A stretch of DNA of 64,000 nucleotides, from NCBI GenBank assembly GCA_008360975.2, contig CM039179.1, positions 58,070,666 through 58,134,665 of the forward strand, in the 5' to 3' direction. The position numbers and the translations under genes are program-made. The DNA comes from Lichenostomus cassidix (lineage: Eukaryota > Chordata > Aves > Passeriformes > Meliphagidae). The notes beneath the pieces are model-generated. The model did no database searches, had not been told where the DNA came from, and was given only the letters and a program-made list of their open reading frames with translations. Of the stretch, positions 1 to 10,876 are shown piece after piece; the stretch's first letter is position 1; each line of letters begins with the position of its first letter.

Positions 1-1641
1 ATGTATGGTATTCATACAATGAATAATTAATAAAGTTTTCTTTTTTTTTAAAAATCCCTTATTTCTAGCCTCCACATGGTTAGTTCCCACATGCAGCTGT
101 TGGATATCAATATGTATTTTGCAAAGAATGAAGAAAAATGTATTATCAGAAATCTATTTCCAATTCACAAGGTGATAAAACCACCCTTTTAAACTACTCT
201 TTGACAAACTGAATAGCTTTAATTTCCAAAGCCCATTCTCTTTCTTCAAGATTTCTGTGAAATATATAGGTATTTTTTTTCTTTCACTTTAAACACTCTC
301 ACATTGTTATGAGAATTTGAATAAGAGCCCAGAAACACCAGTTAAGATACTGTCCACCTAATGAGCTTTGGCAGCTTATTAATGACTTATTGGATTGCTC
401 TAAGGATGGGGAACTTAAAACAACTTACTCAGGGTTACAGGAGTTATTACTGTTACAGAAATTGCAAAAATATAGGGCAGGAATAAGATTTGGCCATACA
501 GGTATAAATGCTACCAGAAAAAAAAAAGCAACAAAAAAATCAAAAAATAAACCACAAAAGTATAATCATTGAAAATATTATTGTTTCATCTTCACAAATT
601 TAAAATGTTAGGAGAGGTAACCACAAACAAAAAGCTGTTTATTCTAAAAAAAGTTATTTTTTCAGTATCCAAACACAGAAATGGAACTTCAAATCCATGC
701 ATAGGATGATCAATGGATGTCATTATTTGATAGTGCTAGAAGACAATGGAAGTAACAAATGAAAAACAAAGTTCTACTGTATCAAAGAAGAGAAAAATGG
801 AGCACAGGACTGAAATCCTGTTCTGTCCATGAGAGAAATTCAACTAAAATTATAAAAAGACATATGTAAATATGCTTACACTCATCCACATAACGAAATC
901 TAACCTATATATACGTGTGTGCACAAATATAGATGAAAAAATACAAAAATTCTACAAAAGTCATACAAAAATCTACAGTACAGGATATCACAAAACATAA
1001 ATATGGTGAAAAACTCATGTTCCAATGCATAGATTTTAAAAAATAATTTTATGAACATTAAAGTGTTTACACACATAATTTAAATAAAATTTGAATTTAT
1101 TTGATGTCATCCATAAGGAATAAAATACAATATACAAAAATATTTTGATGCCAGTAATTCCCTTTCCCATTCTCAACTTCTTTTAAAAAACACCTTGGTT
1201 ACAGGGACATATAATTTACACAATTTTATAGTGGTATAATGCCACAATGTTTTAGAAAGGCAGATCCAGCTGAAAAAGTTTTTTAAAAAAGATCAAAATA
1301 ACCCTGTCTAAATCTTTAGTAAAATACAGCTCTGGATAAACAGATGGGCCTTCTACTCTCTGTGGGATGTTTGCCTCTAACAGACTAAGAAAAATATTAT
1401 TTTTGCCCCTCAATATCAGTCTGTATGTAAGTACAAAAGTTGATGAAATCTTGCTTTAGGTAATCTTAGTTGCTGGGAAGAAAGATAAACAACTGTAAAC
1501 AAAAGAAAGTCTGGACTCATTTTGTTCAGGGTTCTATGAATCCAATGCAGAGACCACAACATTTCTTAGGAATCTGTAGAGGTGCTAATTCTAACCAATT
1601 CTGCTCTATCTACTGATTCTAAATGCAATTGCATGGCAAGC
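1..1641. other. AT-rich non-coding sequence, no gene seen
   Basis: Strongly AT-rich sequence with many short A and T runs. The only open frame of note, 390-572 on the + strand (60 aa), is lysine-rich because it crosses A-runs and has no recognisable domain. A perfect 12-bp palindrome, ATGCAATTGCAT, lies at 1623-1634. I see no repeat family and no splice-site pair around a convincing frame. Confidence 0.7.
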
Positions 1642-1678
1642 AGAAAATATGACTCATAGTCATAGAAAATATGACTCA
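1642..1678 (+). repeat. 15-bp direct repeat, each copy ending in an AP-1-type TGACTCA
   Basis: AGAAAATATGACTCA occurs at 1642-1656 and again at 1664-1678, a 22-bp period. Each copy ends with TGACTCA, the consensus for AP-1 (Jun/Fos) dimers. Whether either is bound cannot be told from sequence. It may simply be a small local duplication. Confidence 0.85.
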
Positions 1679-2430
1679 GAAAAAATTCTCATAGTTAATT
1701 ATATTGAGGGGGGAAAAAAAAAACACACACACAAATTTTCAGCCGCTACAATTTGGAAACAAAGACCTATGGGAGAGTCCAGGAAAAGCACAACAGGGGA
1801 AGAGCAGGATCTGCACAAAAGAGGAGCTGCAAAAAAGAAGAGGACACCAAGCTAAATGTCTTAACTTTATGACATTTTGAGAGGGAGCAGATATTCCTGA
1901 AGTACAAAAGAGAAAGAAGAATTTGGAGGGATTACTTCTGAAACGGTATAGTTTCTCAAAGGTGAGAAAAGTCTGGGAAAGAACAAGAACACATCAAAAC
2001 CAATAAGGTTCAACCACAGAGCAGAAGAAGGTTTATGTGCAGCAGAGAAGAAAGCAGGTGAGAGAAACGAGAGAAAGTAGTTAGGAGCAGTAGAAAAAGA
2101 AAGGCAAGATAAAAGAATGAGAGAGATGGAAGGAAATTAAAGAAGTAAAAGAAGGATGTGATTAGAAAAAAAAGTAGAATGATGAATTAGAAGAAACGTA
2201 TGCTTAAGATTCAATTTGGGATTGCAGAAAGCTTTACAGTAGCACAGAGAGATGAGAATAATCAGTGGAGATAACAAGAACAGACCAAAAAGGTGAATGA
2301 TCAAATGAGTTGGAATAATTCGGGAGGTAGAAGCAGTTAGATTGAAAGCAGAAAGCACTTTAGAACTGTTCTCCAAGGGATGAATTGCATAAAATCCAGA
2401 ACTGTATTTTCACAGGTATAGCCTGGCCCT
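1679..2430. other. Purine-rich non-coding stretch, no gene seen
   Basis: From about 1850 to 2350 the + strand is unusually rich in A and G (many GAGA, AGAA and GGAA words), which leaves a reverse-strand frame open at 2137-2376. That 79-aa translation is leucine/isoleucine-rich as a side effect of base composition and I do not call it a gene. Confidence 0.65.
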
Positions 2431-2825
2431 AAACACCTCCTTGGTTGCAAAAGCAACAGTCAGGGCAGCAACCAGACCTGACGCTCCTTGCCTCACACCC
2501 TTGTCATGTGTCATTCCCGAAGTCTTGTAATTGACAGATGTGAAGCTCTACATCCAAGCCTCCTTGCTCCTCATGGTTCTACCTGAACAGGTCAGCCTCC
2601 CTCTCCACAGTGTCACACCCTGTCTCCCCCAAGGTCCAAGAGCAGACTGGCTGAAGGGAAGACACCTGCTCCTAGGCTGGCAGCAGCCACTGCCACCACG
2701 TAGGTCCTTCCCTCCCAAATGCCCTCCCTCCTCTGCTGGTCCCAGAGCCACAGGACCTGAGAAGGAAGGTAGAGGAGGAAGCACCACAGAGGGGTGGGAC
2801 TCAACCTCTACCTTCTAGATGCAAA
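2430..2825. other. GC-richer patch of unknown origin
   Basis: This patch is clearly richer in C and G than its surroundings and is open on both strands: 95 aa at 2531-2818 (+), 79 aa at 2548-2787 (-) and 63 aa at 2613-2804 (-). Open frames on both strands over the same bases are expected in GC-rich DNA, which has fewer stop codons. The translations have no domain I know. It could be an eroded retroelement piece or a regulatory island. I see no family tail or target duplication. Confidence 0.4.
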
Positions 2826-3364
2826 ATGCCGACAAGTCTAGAGAAAAAAGTTGTGGGGATAAACTTCCCATTTATCAACTACATTGTTATACAAGCCACA
2901 GTGCTACCCAGTGACATTTTAAATGAATCAGCTACAGGCTATGCACGTAGGATGATGGATTATGGAGCAGGAGCAGGTAAAACACCTTGTAAGAAGAGCA
3001 CAGAGAAATAGACCAGGGCTCTGAGGAGCATCCCAAGATGCAGATGGACAGAGTTGCTGGTCTTTATGTGCCCTTTGCCCAGCCTGTCCCGAAAAACCTC
3101 CTCTCCTTGATACACCAACTGCTGACACAGGTGTATCAAGAGGGGCAAAGAGGAAATCAGAACAGCCCAAATCAGGAAAAACAACTAGAAAAACACACAA
3201 AAAAGAAAAAAAATAAATAAACAAAACAAAACAAAGAAGTTAATTAACTCTGTCTGATCATGATGGCTTCACAACTTGTTGGAGCACAGTGGAGCCCACT
3301 CTGCTGCTGCCTCTAGAGGGGCTCTTTGAACTTCCCTGAGGGAATAAACACCAACCTGAAAGGA
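2826..3364. other. Non-coding stretch containing a hairpin, no gene seen
   Basis: Mixed-composition sequence. It carries the 11-bp inverted repeat listed separately (3106-3140), an A-rich tract at about 3178-3240, and an AATAAA word near 3345. Short overlapping frames on both strands (for example 2928-3224 on the - strand) show no recognisable protein. Confidence 0.6.
3106..3140. repeat. Perfect 11-bp inverted repeat (hairpin)
   Basis: CTTGATACACC at 3106-3116 and its exact reverse complement GGTGTATCAAG at 3130-3140 are separated by 13 bases. The stem can be extended a few steps outwards with G-T wobble pairs. It would fold as a hairpin in RNA from either strand. No known microRNA seed was recognised. 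Confidence 0.85.
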
Positions 3365-3682
3365 TTAAATACAGCCCTCACTTCCTATACATCGCCTAGA
3401 ATACACTCTGGTTGCATATCCCTGGTGCAAAGCAGGCACCAATTTGCTTTGAAATTTGTCCATGACACGTAGCTTTAAGCGCTGGGCCCACAGCCAGACG
3501 TGAGCAGCATCTCCCATGACAGGAGGGCTGACTGCCTTGCCCAGGACCTTGCTGAGGAGAGGGATAATGGGGTGCCTCAGCAGGAGAGTGTAAGATCTCC
3601 TTAAAGTCAGGGATATTCTTTTTGTCATTGATGAGGACGTAAGTGGGACAACATGGCTGCAGCTCACAATGACAATTGTCAT
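3365..3682 (-). other. 105-codon open frame, doubtful, no recognised product
   Basis: This reverse-strand frame opens with ATG at 3682 and stops just before 3365. The translation has ordinary amino-acid composition for coding sequence, with no low-complexity tract, but I recognise no domain, signal peptide or membrane segment. I see no promoter, splice sites or neighbouring exon to support it. It lies beside a GC-richer patch, where chance frames are longer. It could be a chance frame, an old retropseudogene fragment or retroelement debris. Confidence 0.2.
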
Positions 3683-3689
3683 GGGAAGT

Positions 3690-4680
3690 TAGAGGAAAAC
3701 CAAGGTCTTTTACTAAGTAAGAGAAAAGGTAGCCTTGCCTGTCTTGTCACATTATCCAACTGGCATCAGATCTAACAACTTGGGCTAAAGCATGAGACAT
3801 CTGTAATAGAGTTTTGCAACTATTTTGACAAAGGACTCTGCTCGAATAACTTAAGAACAGAGCCTAGAAATTCTAAAATAAAGGCCTTTATATTCCAAAA
3901 CTTTAGCTCAAGAAAAGAAAATAAGTTGACTTGAGAAAACACACATCACGAGCTGCTATCAACTGGCATTTTACTGCACTTGGAGGGATGCTACCCAACA
4001 AATACACCAAGGAACACTTTTGTTCTAACAGGATTCTGTATCTTAGATATAGGTGTAGTAATTAAGTTTAGAAACTCTAAAGAAGAAACAGACCACTAAA
4101 CTGAACGAAACCAAAGTAGAATTCTAATGACAATTTGAAGTTAGTGGAAAAAGGCTTAGGGCAAGGTATGGTATTGTTCCGTTTTTTCTTTTTTTAATTC
4201 TCTCTGTGTGATAAATGAGGTGACAAAATAAAGCTAATTTCTTTGTCAGAGCAGACTTCTGAATAATGAGAAGAATGGGTGTATGTGTTTACTACATTGC
4301 CCATTTTGATTTATCAAAAGAATTCTTTTTGTTTCTGTGATCATCCTTTTGAAAACTATGCATTGTGTCACTCTTCCTTCCCAACAAATTATTAATAAAG
4401 GGATATAAAATTAATTGCTTAACATTTGGTTCAAAATTTCATTAACTTTTTGTCAGTATTTCCTTTAGGTAAGTAGCATCTGAGCTAGACTGTCCTTCCA
4501 GGGTCTTCAGTGGAGCAATGCAATGCATTCAAATTACCAATGATATTTCTGTTCCTCAGAAAGCAAGCACAGAATTATGTATGCCTCCATACTTTCAAAA
4601 AACCAACTGCTTATATTTCACGAGATTGCATGTGTGTCTATAATATTTTATACACGTGTAGATAAGTATTAAATGGATGC
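3690..4680. other. AT-rich non-coding sequence, no gene seen
   Basis: Unique-looking AT-rich DNA with no open frame above 60 codons and no recognisable repeat family. Nothing supports a gene here. Confidence 0.7.
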
Positions 4681-4689
4681 TAAAAGTGT

Positions 4690-5560
4690 CTGCCTTCTCC
4701 AGCTGCCTTAGCCCAGGCTGACACTTTCCTGTTTGCAGGTTCAACAGGTTAGTGGAGCTTACCACACCTCCCAGAGAGGAGGCACACACCCACAGGCACA
4801 CTACTTGCGAACACCCAGCACTTGTGGGATGATGCAGAGGATCATCAGCACCCCCACGTCAGACTGCAGCAGCAAGCACAAAATCCACTCGCACTCGCAC
4901 TCTCAGCAGTAGCTGGTATTGCAGTCCGGGCAGCATGCATGTACGTGGCATAGAGGGTGAGATCACCAAGGGAGAGAGTTGAGAAAGTATCCATTAAGAA
5001 GGCATAAGAAAGCAGGACAGGTTCAACAGGCACAGGGCTGAGCTAGTCAGGAGTACTGACTGACTCCATTTTACACATGACTGGTCCCTTTTACACTGCT
5101 TTCTGCCTACCTATATTTGTTCTTTCTGGCTCCTCCCTCCTCTGCACACAGCCTCGGCACTTGGTATAATCCCATCAAGCCATTCCAACACCCAGGACAT
5201 TTAGGTTTGCATCCTTATCAGTTATGTAGTCCCAGGTTGTCTGCAGCCCATTAGTTGCCTTGACTGACCAGGTTTGTTTCTGACTATTGTCATTGTTAAC
5301 GCTGGGCAGGTTTTATTTCCATGTCTGTTTGTTTTCCTCCCTTTCCTTTCTGTATCCTCCCCAAAAAATAAACACCCTTACACTCCAGACATCATACCAG
5401 TTAGTGTCAATGACCATGCCTGTTATTATTACAACCTCCCTGGTATTACAACCATGTTTCAGTCAGGTTTGTATCCGTTCATTTTTATGGTTTCATTGCC
5501 CAGATATCCTTGAAAGAAGAGACACATTCATTCCACATACCATTAGACTTCAAACTGAAA
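4690..5560 (+). mobile_element. Possible old retroviral LTR or other repeat remnant
   Basis: The block is GC-richer and patchily pyrimidine-rich compared with its flanks. It carries an AATAAA word in the run around 5365-5371, then a C-rich stretch reminiscent of an LTR R/U5 border. I could not find matched TG...CA ends or a target-site duplication, and I recognise no named family. Open frames inside it (5274-5513 and 5287-5601 on +, 4845-5033 on -) overlap each other and show no domains. The call is tentative; it may be unique DNA. Confidence 0.25.
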
Positions 5561-8500
5561 AGATCCAGGTGGATTCAAACTCAAAAAGTTTTTTTCTATA
5601 GCTTGAAGGCTCCAAGGGAAGAAGAAAGAAGCAGCCAGATAGATGTGTACTCTGACTACCAGCACAGCAGAAATCAGTGTATTGAGAAATGTTCAGATCC
5701 TGAAGGAAGCTGAATAGCCTCTTTGCGTTTCTTTTGTATTGCTTTCATTCCACCACCCTGGCATTCAAGCTTTTGCTTTACATCATGAAATTTTCTGAAG
5801 TACAGTCTATAAAAGCCAATCAACTCCTTCTCTTTAGACTGAGAGAGAAAAAAAAAAAAAAAGCAAATTCGTCCCAGCCTGCTTTATGCATAAACTTATT
5901 CATGAGTTCTAGTTAAGGGATTTTTGAAAGTTTACAAATCTCATTATCAGCAATGATTAAATGTGGATGGTTAACCCTGGAGATGAATTTGGGAAGAATG
6001 CTAAAGCAGTGATATTTGCCTCTAGATAATCAAGCCTGGGAAATACAGTTCAATTTGTATCCATTCTGAGCAGCTTCAAATGCAGGGCTTCTCTGCATTT
6101 AGTTCTTTCCTCCCAGTATTTCACGTGCAACTTATTTTCATCTTAGCAAATTATTTCTGAGGTCTCTGCCATGTTTTCTTTGTGCATCCTAATTAAGTCA
6201 GTTCCTTTTAAAGTACGTGGGTGCAAAGGGGATATGTTTTTCATCACACTGGTTTTGATAATCTAGACTTCATCAGAATATACTCAAAACCTTTTCTATT
6301 TATAAACAAAAGAATCCACCAAAATAATTCGTAAAGAGTAACAGATGCAATGCTCATTGGTCACATAGCTTTCTCCTTCACAACCACAAAAGCCTGACTT
6401 GTATAAGTTTTTGAAGAATGGTTTGAAGAGACATGGTCTTTCATCATGTTCATTGACTGAGCAAAGTTACTGTTATGACATTGTAAAAGACTAAACAGAC
6501 AACACAAGTAATTATGAGCATGCCAGTTTGTGGATGAAATAGTGGAACAGCTGTTTCATGACTCAGGTCATAATTAATAGAAGGCATAATTAACACTAGC
6601 TAACAGATTTTTAGAAAATGGGTGCTGTTAAACTAGCATTTGGCTATTAAATTGGAAGTCAAGTTAGTAAAGAGAAGATAAGAGAATTACTTCTCTTATA
6701 AGACTTATAAGACAAACCCTGTCCTTCCCATTCCCTTCTTCCCTATAAAAAATAGCAAACAAAATGCTTAGTGAACAAAATTCTTTGGCTCATATGTAAT
6801 TTTAATACAGAGCAGCCTTCATTTTTACATGGAATATGGTTGTACCACTGATCTTGGAAGTCTCAGTAAGATGCAGGCATATGGACTGGGGTCAAGAGTA
6901 TGATTTTGTTCATGCTTTTCCTTTTGAGCCTATTTTAGTTTCCTTTTTCACGAAGAAAATATTTTTAAAATATTTTTAAAACAGGGTAGCATTAAACTGT
7001 CTATAGGCATGACTACATGAGAAAGGAACAAGAGATATTTGGACATGCCATACATTGATCCCATTAAAATAAGAAAAAAAAATACACTTTTTAAGAGGCA
7101 AAGTGCTTTTCTAATTCAGAAATGTCACCAGGGAGATTTCTGACATATTTTGGGTGTAGACATTCTAGGTGTGCATGCAAGTAGGGTTTGTTTTGATTCC
7201 AACATTTTATGTCAATACAAACAATCACAAAGTTACAGAAGCTACGGTGAGCCATGTAAGATTTTCTGCTGATCATGAAGCCTTCTGTAGAGAAAAGGAA
7301 AGAAATTGAGACACCTCTATTACAGCTCATGTGAAAAACTGAAAATTTCCCCAATTTGGCTCTCATTTTAGACCTTTTTCTTCTAGTCATGCATGAAAAT
7401 CAGAAAGGACTGGAAAAAATGTCCTCCAAAATTTCCATAAGACACATCAACTAGGCTTAGCTGTAACTGTGTTTTCAAACACCTACCGTATCCCTTGGGT
7501 TTTATTTTGGTCCAAGTAAACCACACCATGTCTAGACAATACATTTGACTCAGGAATGTGCTTACTGTTCTGACACAGATTGTCAAGCTATGTCATGCCA
7601 TCCACCTTAGCCAGCTGTAAAGTCAAATTCACAAATTGCATGTGAAGCAAAATAAAATTAAAAAATCTGAGTATGCTTAATTAAGTGGTCAAAAGATCAC
7701 TTTGAGCTCTCTCTGAATTTCAAAACATCCTCCTTGATTTCCAAAGGGCTTCAGACACATTCTGATTTCTAATACAATAATTTGATTGCCATATTAGAAA
7801 GATATTTTTCTCTCAAAAACAAAAAAAACACAGAAAAATTATTTATATTCTAAATAAGAAAAATATTTCTGTCAAAGTACCTTCAGACAGTTAATATAGC
7901 TAAGACAACACAGAAAAGTTGACTAACAGCAATTTGTTTGTTTTGAACAAAATTCTACCAATTTTTCTATATTTGCAGCATAAATGTGCATGGAGGTTCT
8001 TGCATCTTGGTCTGAATGGATGCTCTGCTGAAGCTTCAGTCTCCAGAATAAGGAAGAAATGCAGAAGTGTTTAGTGTAGGAAGCCAGTTACCAAAAAATG
8101 CATAGTTCAAGTGATGAGTTTGCTAACTTCTTTCACGAGTATTTTATGCATGCACTAAAACAGGTATGCCCTAGCAAAACCAGAATCTGTTTGTATTTGA
8201 TCATAAGGAGCAAATTAACAAAGTACATTAATATTCCTCAAGTCTCACATGTATGGTAATAAGTCTGGTCTTCTCTGGTCACAGCTAATTATGTCAACAC
8301 CAGCACACACTATTTATGTATATGCTATATTGTGTGCGGTATACAGTTCAGACATCTCAGAGAAGATGAAAGCTGAGCTGCAACACAGGCTTTGGATCTA
8401 CACTGAAGATTCGATTTCCCCTCATCAAAACTCCAGTTACATTTCCAGCAAAAAGATGACCTTTTTCACACTCGCTTTTACTTAGTCCTTAGCTAGATAA

Positions 8501-10848
8501 TGTGAAAATCTCTCATTCACTGATAGAGTCCTTCTTATGCTGGTGTCTGTGGTAACTTCAAACATGAAGTAGATAATAAGTGCAACTGAAGGATAATCTA
8601 TGTTTTGGAGAGCACTATCTCACCGTGTTGATGAAAAAGCATCCTCTTTCTACTTCCTTTTCTGTTTATATCTCATGAGCTATTTTTTATATATAAGAAA
8701 AATATGGTTTGTTACATATATAGTGAATTCATACACTAAGAAATTTCCATGTGTCATTGATTTTCCCAACAATTCAATATTTCAGTACTAAATTCCCAAT
8801 ATTAGGTAGGAATTCTACATCTCATCTCTTATATTTACTTATAATTTTGTGTGTTTAAATATAATTTCACTGTCCTTCCACAACATGAGTTGAATGAAAA
8901 TCTATGCAGTTTTAATCATAGCTCCAGAAACTGAACACCCTATTCTAGCTTTTGGTTTTGGGTTTTTCCCTTGTAAATGTTCTCTAGATAGTACTGACAT
9001 ATTCTTCCTGAAGTGTCATCTTTCCTATCTTGTGAGTGACTCAAGAAATTTGTACTTAAGATCACTTCCAGGCATAATTTATGCAAGATATGAAAGTTGG
9101 TGTTTACTCTGAGTTCACATCACCAACACGAGAAAATATTCTGGATATGGTATTGACTGAATACAACAGAGGCACAAACAAAAATAATTGAACTCACTTT
9201 CTCACAGTTGTCTTGACTCTACAGTACTATTACAAACTACTTGCCAAAAGAATATCCTTTTTTTATTTTTTATGTAATAAATAGAAAGTATTAGAGCTTC
9301 TAAGTACAAAGAGAGCATTTTTTGCAAAAAAAATTTATATTTTTTTTAATCTTTCCACAGGGTACTGTGATCTGAGACTGAGCTTTAAAAAGTTTGCAAC
9401 AAGTAATGTTTGCTTCACTTTCTGCATCAGCATACTCCAGATGAATGGGTCAGACATCATTACTGAACTCAGGTTATGAATATATTAAAAATGTCAGAAA
9501 GGTTTTCTTGTTCCTGAATGGTCTCTTCCTATGTATGCACTGACTTTATATAGATATGCACACACAACATCCTTTTTGTGGCTTATTCCTTTTAACTGAA
9601 GGCATACAAAATAAGTGGTCATTTACCTGCAAGATCAGAAATCCAGAACACCAAGATGTACTGCATGAGGCATCAAAAATTGTTCATGCAGATTGAAAAA
9701 CCACCAGTCCTTGTAATGAGTCTCATATCCAACCCAAAATTTTCACTTATATGTGTTGAAAGGTCAACATTCACCTTCCTATCTTGGTAGCTCGGGGCAA
9801 AAAAAAACCAGTTAAACTGCTGATAAAAGCCTATGAACATGGACACTCACCAGTACACACCAGTTTTCACAATACAACTCTCAGTGCTACATTTAAAACC
9901 ATTATGTGAATTAGAATAAAATCTGAGTTTCTTTTGGCACGTGTATCCATCCAGTGGCTTCAGATCATTGCATGTAAAACAGATGTTTTTGTGGTTTAGG
10001 TGGGTTGTTTTGGGGTTGTGGTTTGCCTGGGGCTTCTTCTTCTTAGTGGGGCTTTTTCAATTCAACCGTTTATTTCACATTATCTAAAGAAAGATTTGAT
10101 TTTCTTCAGCATGGCCCTTAAAACACAATAATGTAATTATGATGGCTCTGAACACCCTGGATAACTATTAACCACAACACTTTGGGGGTTTTGTTCTTCA
10201 TTATCATATGCTCTACACATAGCCATACAAAAGAGCCCATGGATTTGGCAGCATCTGTCCTTACAAATTGCTTTAAGGTCATGCTTAAAAAGTGCAAGTA
10301 AGAGCAAGGGAGAAAGGAGAAACACATGTTCATACCCAATACTTGCAACAGTCAATTCTGCTTGCAGCATCAGATCAGAGAGCTTAGAAAGCACTAGTTT
10401 AATGGCCTGCATCCAATGTGCTGTGCTCCTTATGATCCAGGCAAGTTTGTTCTCTGGTATACCCTGGAGTGTTTTCTCACCATGTGAAGAGAGAAATAAA
10501 TTTTATAGGCAATACATCCTTCCCATGAAATGCCTGAACTACCTCATTTTTATCTGAGCAATGATGCAAGACAGAAGGAGCTGGCCACTTACACTGCATA
10601 TGGTATCACTTCTGAGGAAATCTCTTTTTCAGGTGCAATCATTATCCCTAAGTTTCTACATTTAAGAAGTACCCAGCCATTCTGTGTAAATGTTGATGAT
10701 AGGCTCAGCTCTGGCAGTTATCGGTATACTGTGATGAAACTCAAATCTTAGAATGGCCCAAATGAATCTGATGAATATTTAGTCTGGAAGATGAAAACCA
10801 AAGCTAAAAATAGCAACATTCAAGGATCAGAAAGACCAGGAAATATAG
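5560..10848. other. Long AT-rich stretch without genes or recognised repeats
   Basis: About 5.3 kb of AT-rich unique-looking DNA. Local details: a 17-base A-run region near 5850, a tandem repeat of about 13 bp built on AAAATATTTTT around 6957-6982, and a TGACTCA word near 6560. Open frames (such as 7091-7390 on -, 8249-8485 on +, 10137-10412 on -) are under 100 codons, isolated and without recognisable domains. I see no CR1 tail and no LTR ends. Confidence 0.65.
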
Positions 10849-10876
10849 GAGTGATTTGAGATTTCTCAAATCACTC
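10849..10876. repeat. Near-perfect palindrome, 13-bp arms with 2-nt spacer
   Basis: GAGTGATTTGAGA at 10849-10861 is followed after two T's by its exact reverse complement TCTCAAATCACTC at 10864-10876. The unit would extrude as a cruciform or fold as a very tight hairpin. No surrounding element explains it. Confidence 0.9.
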
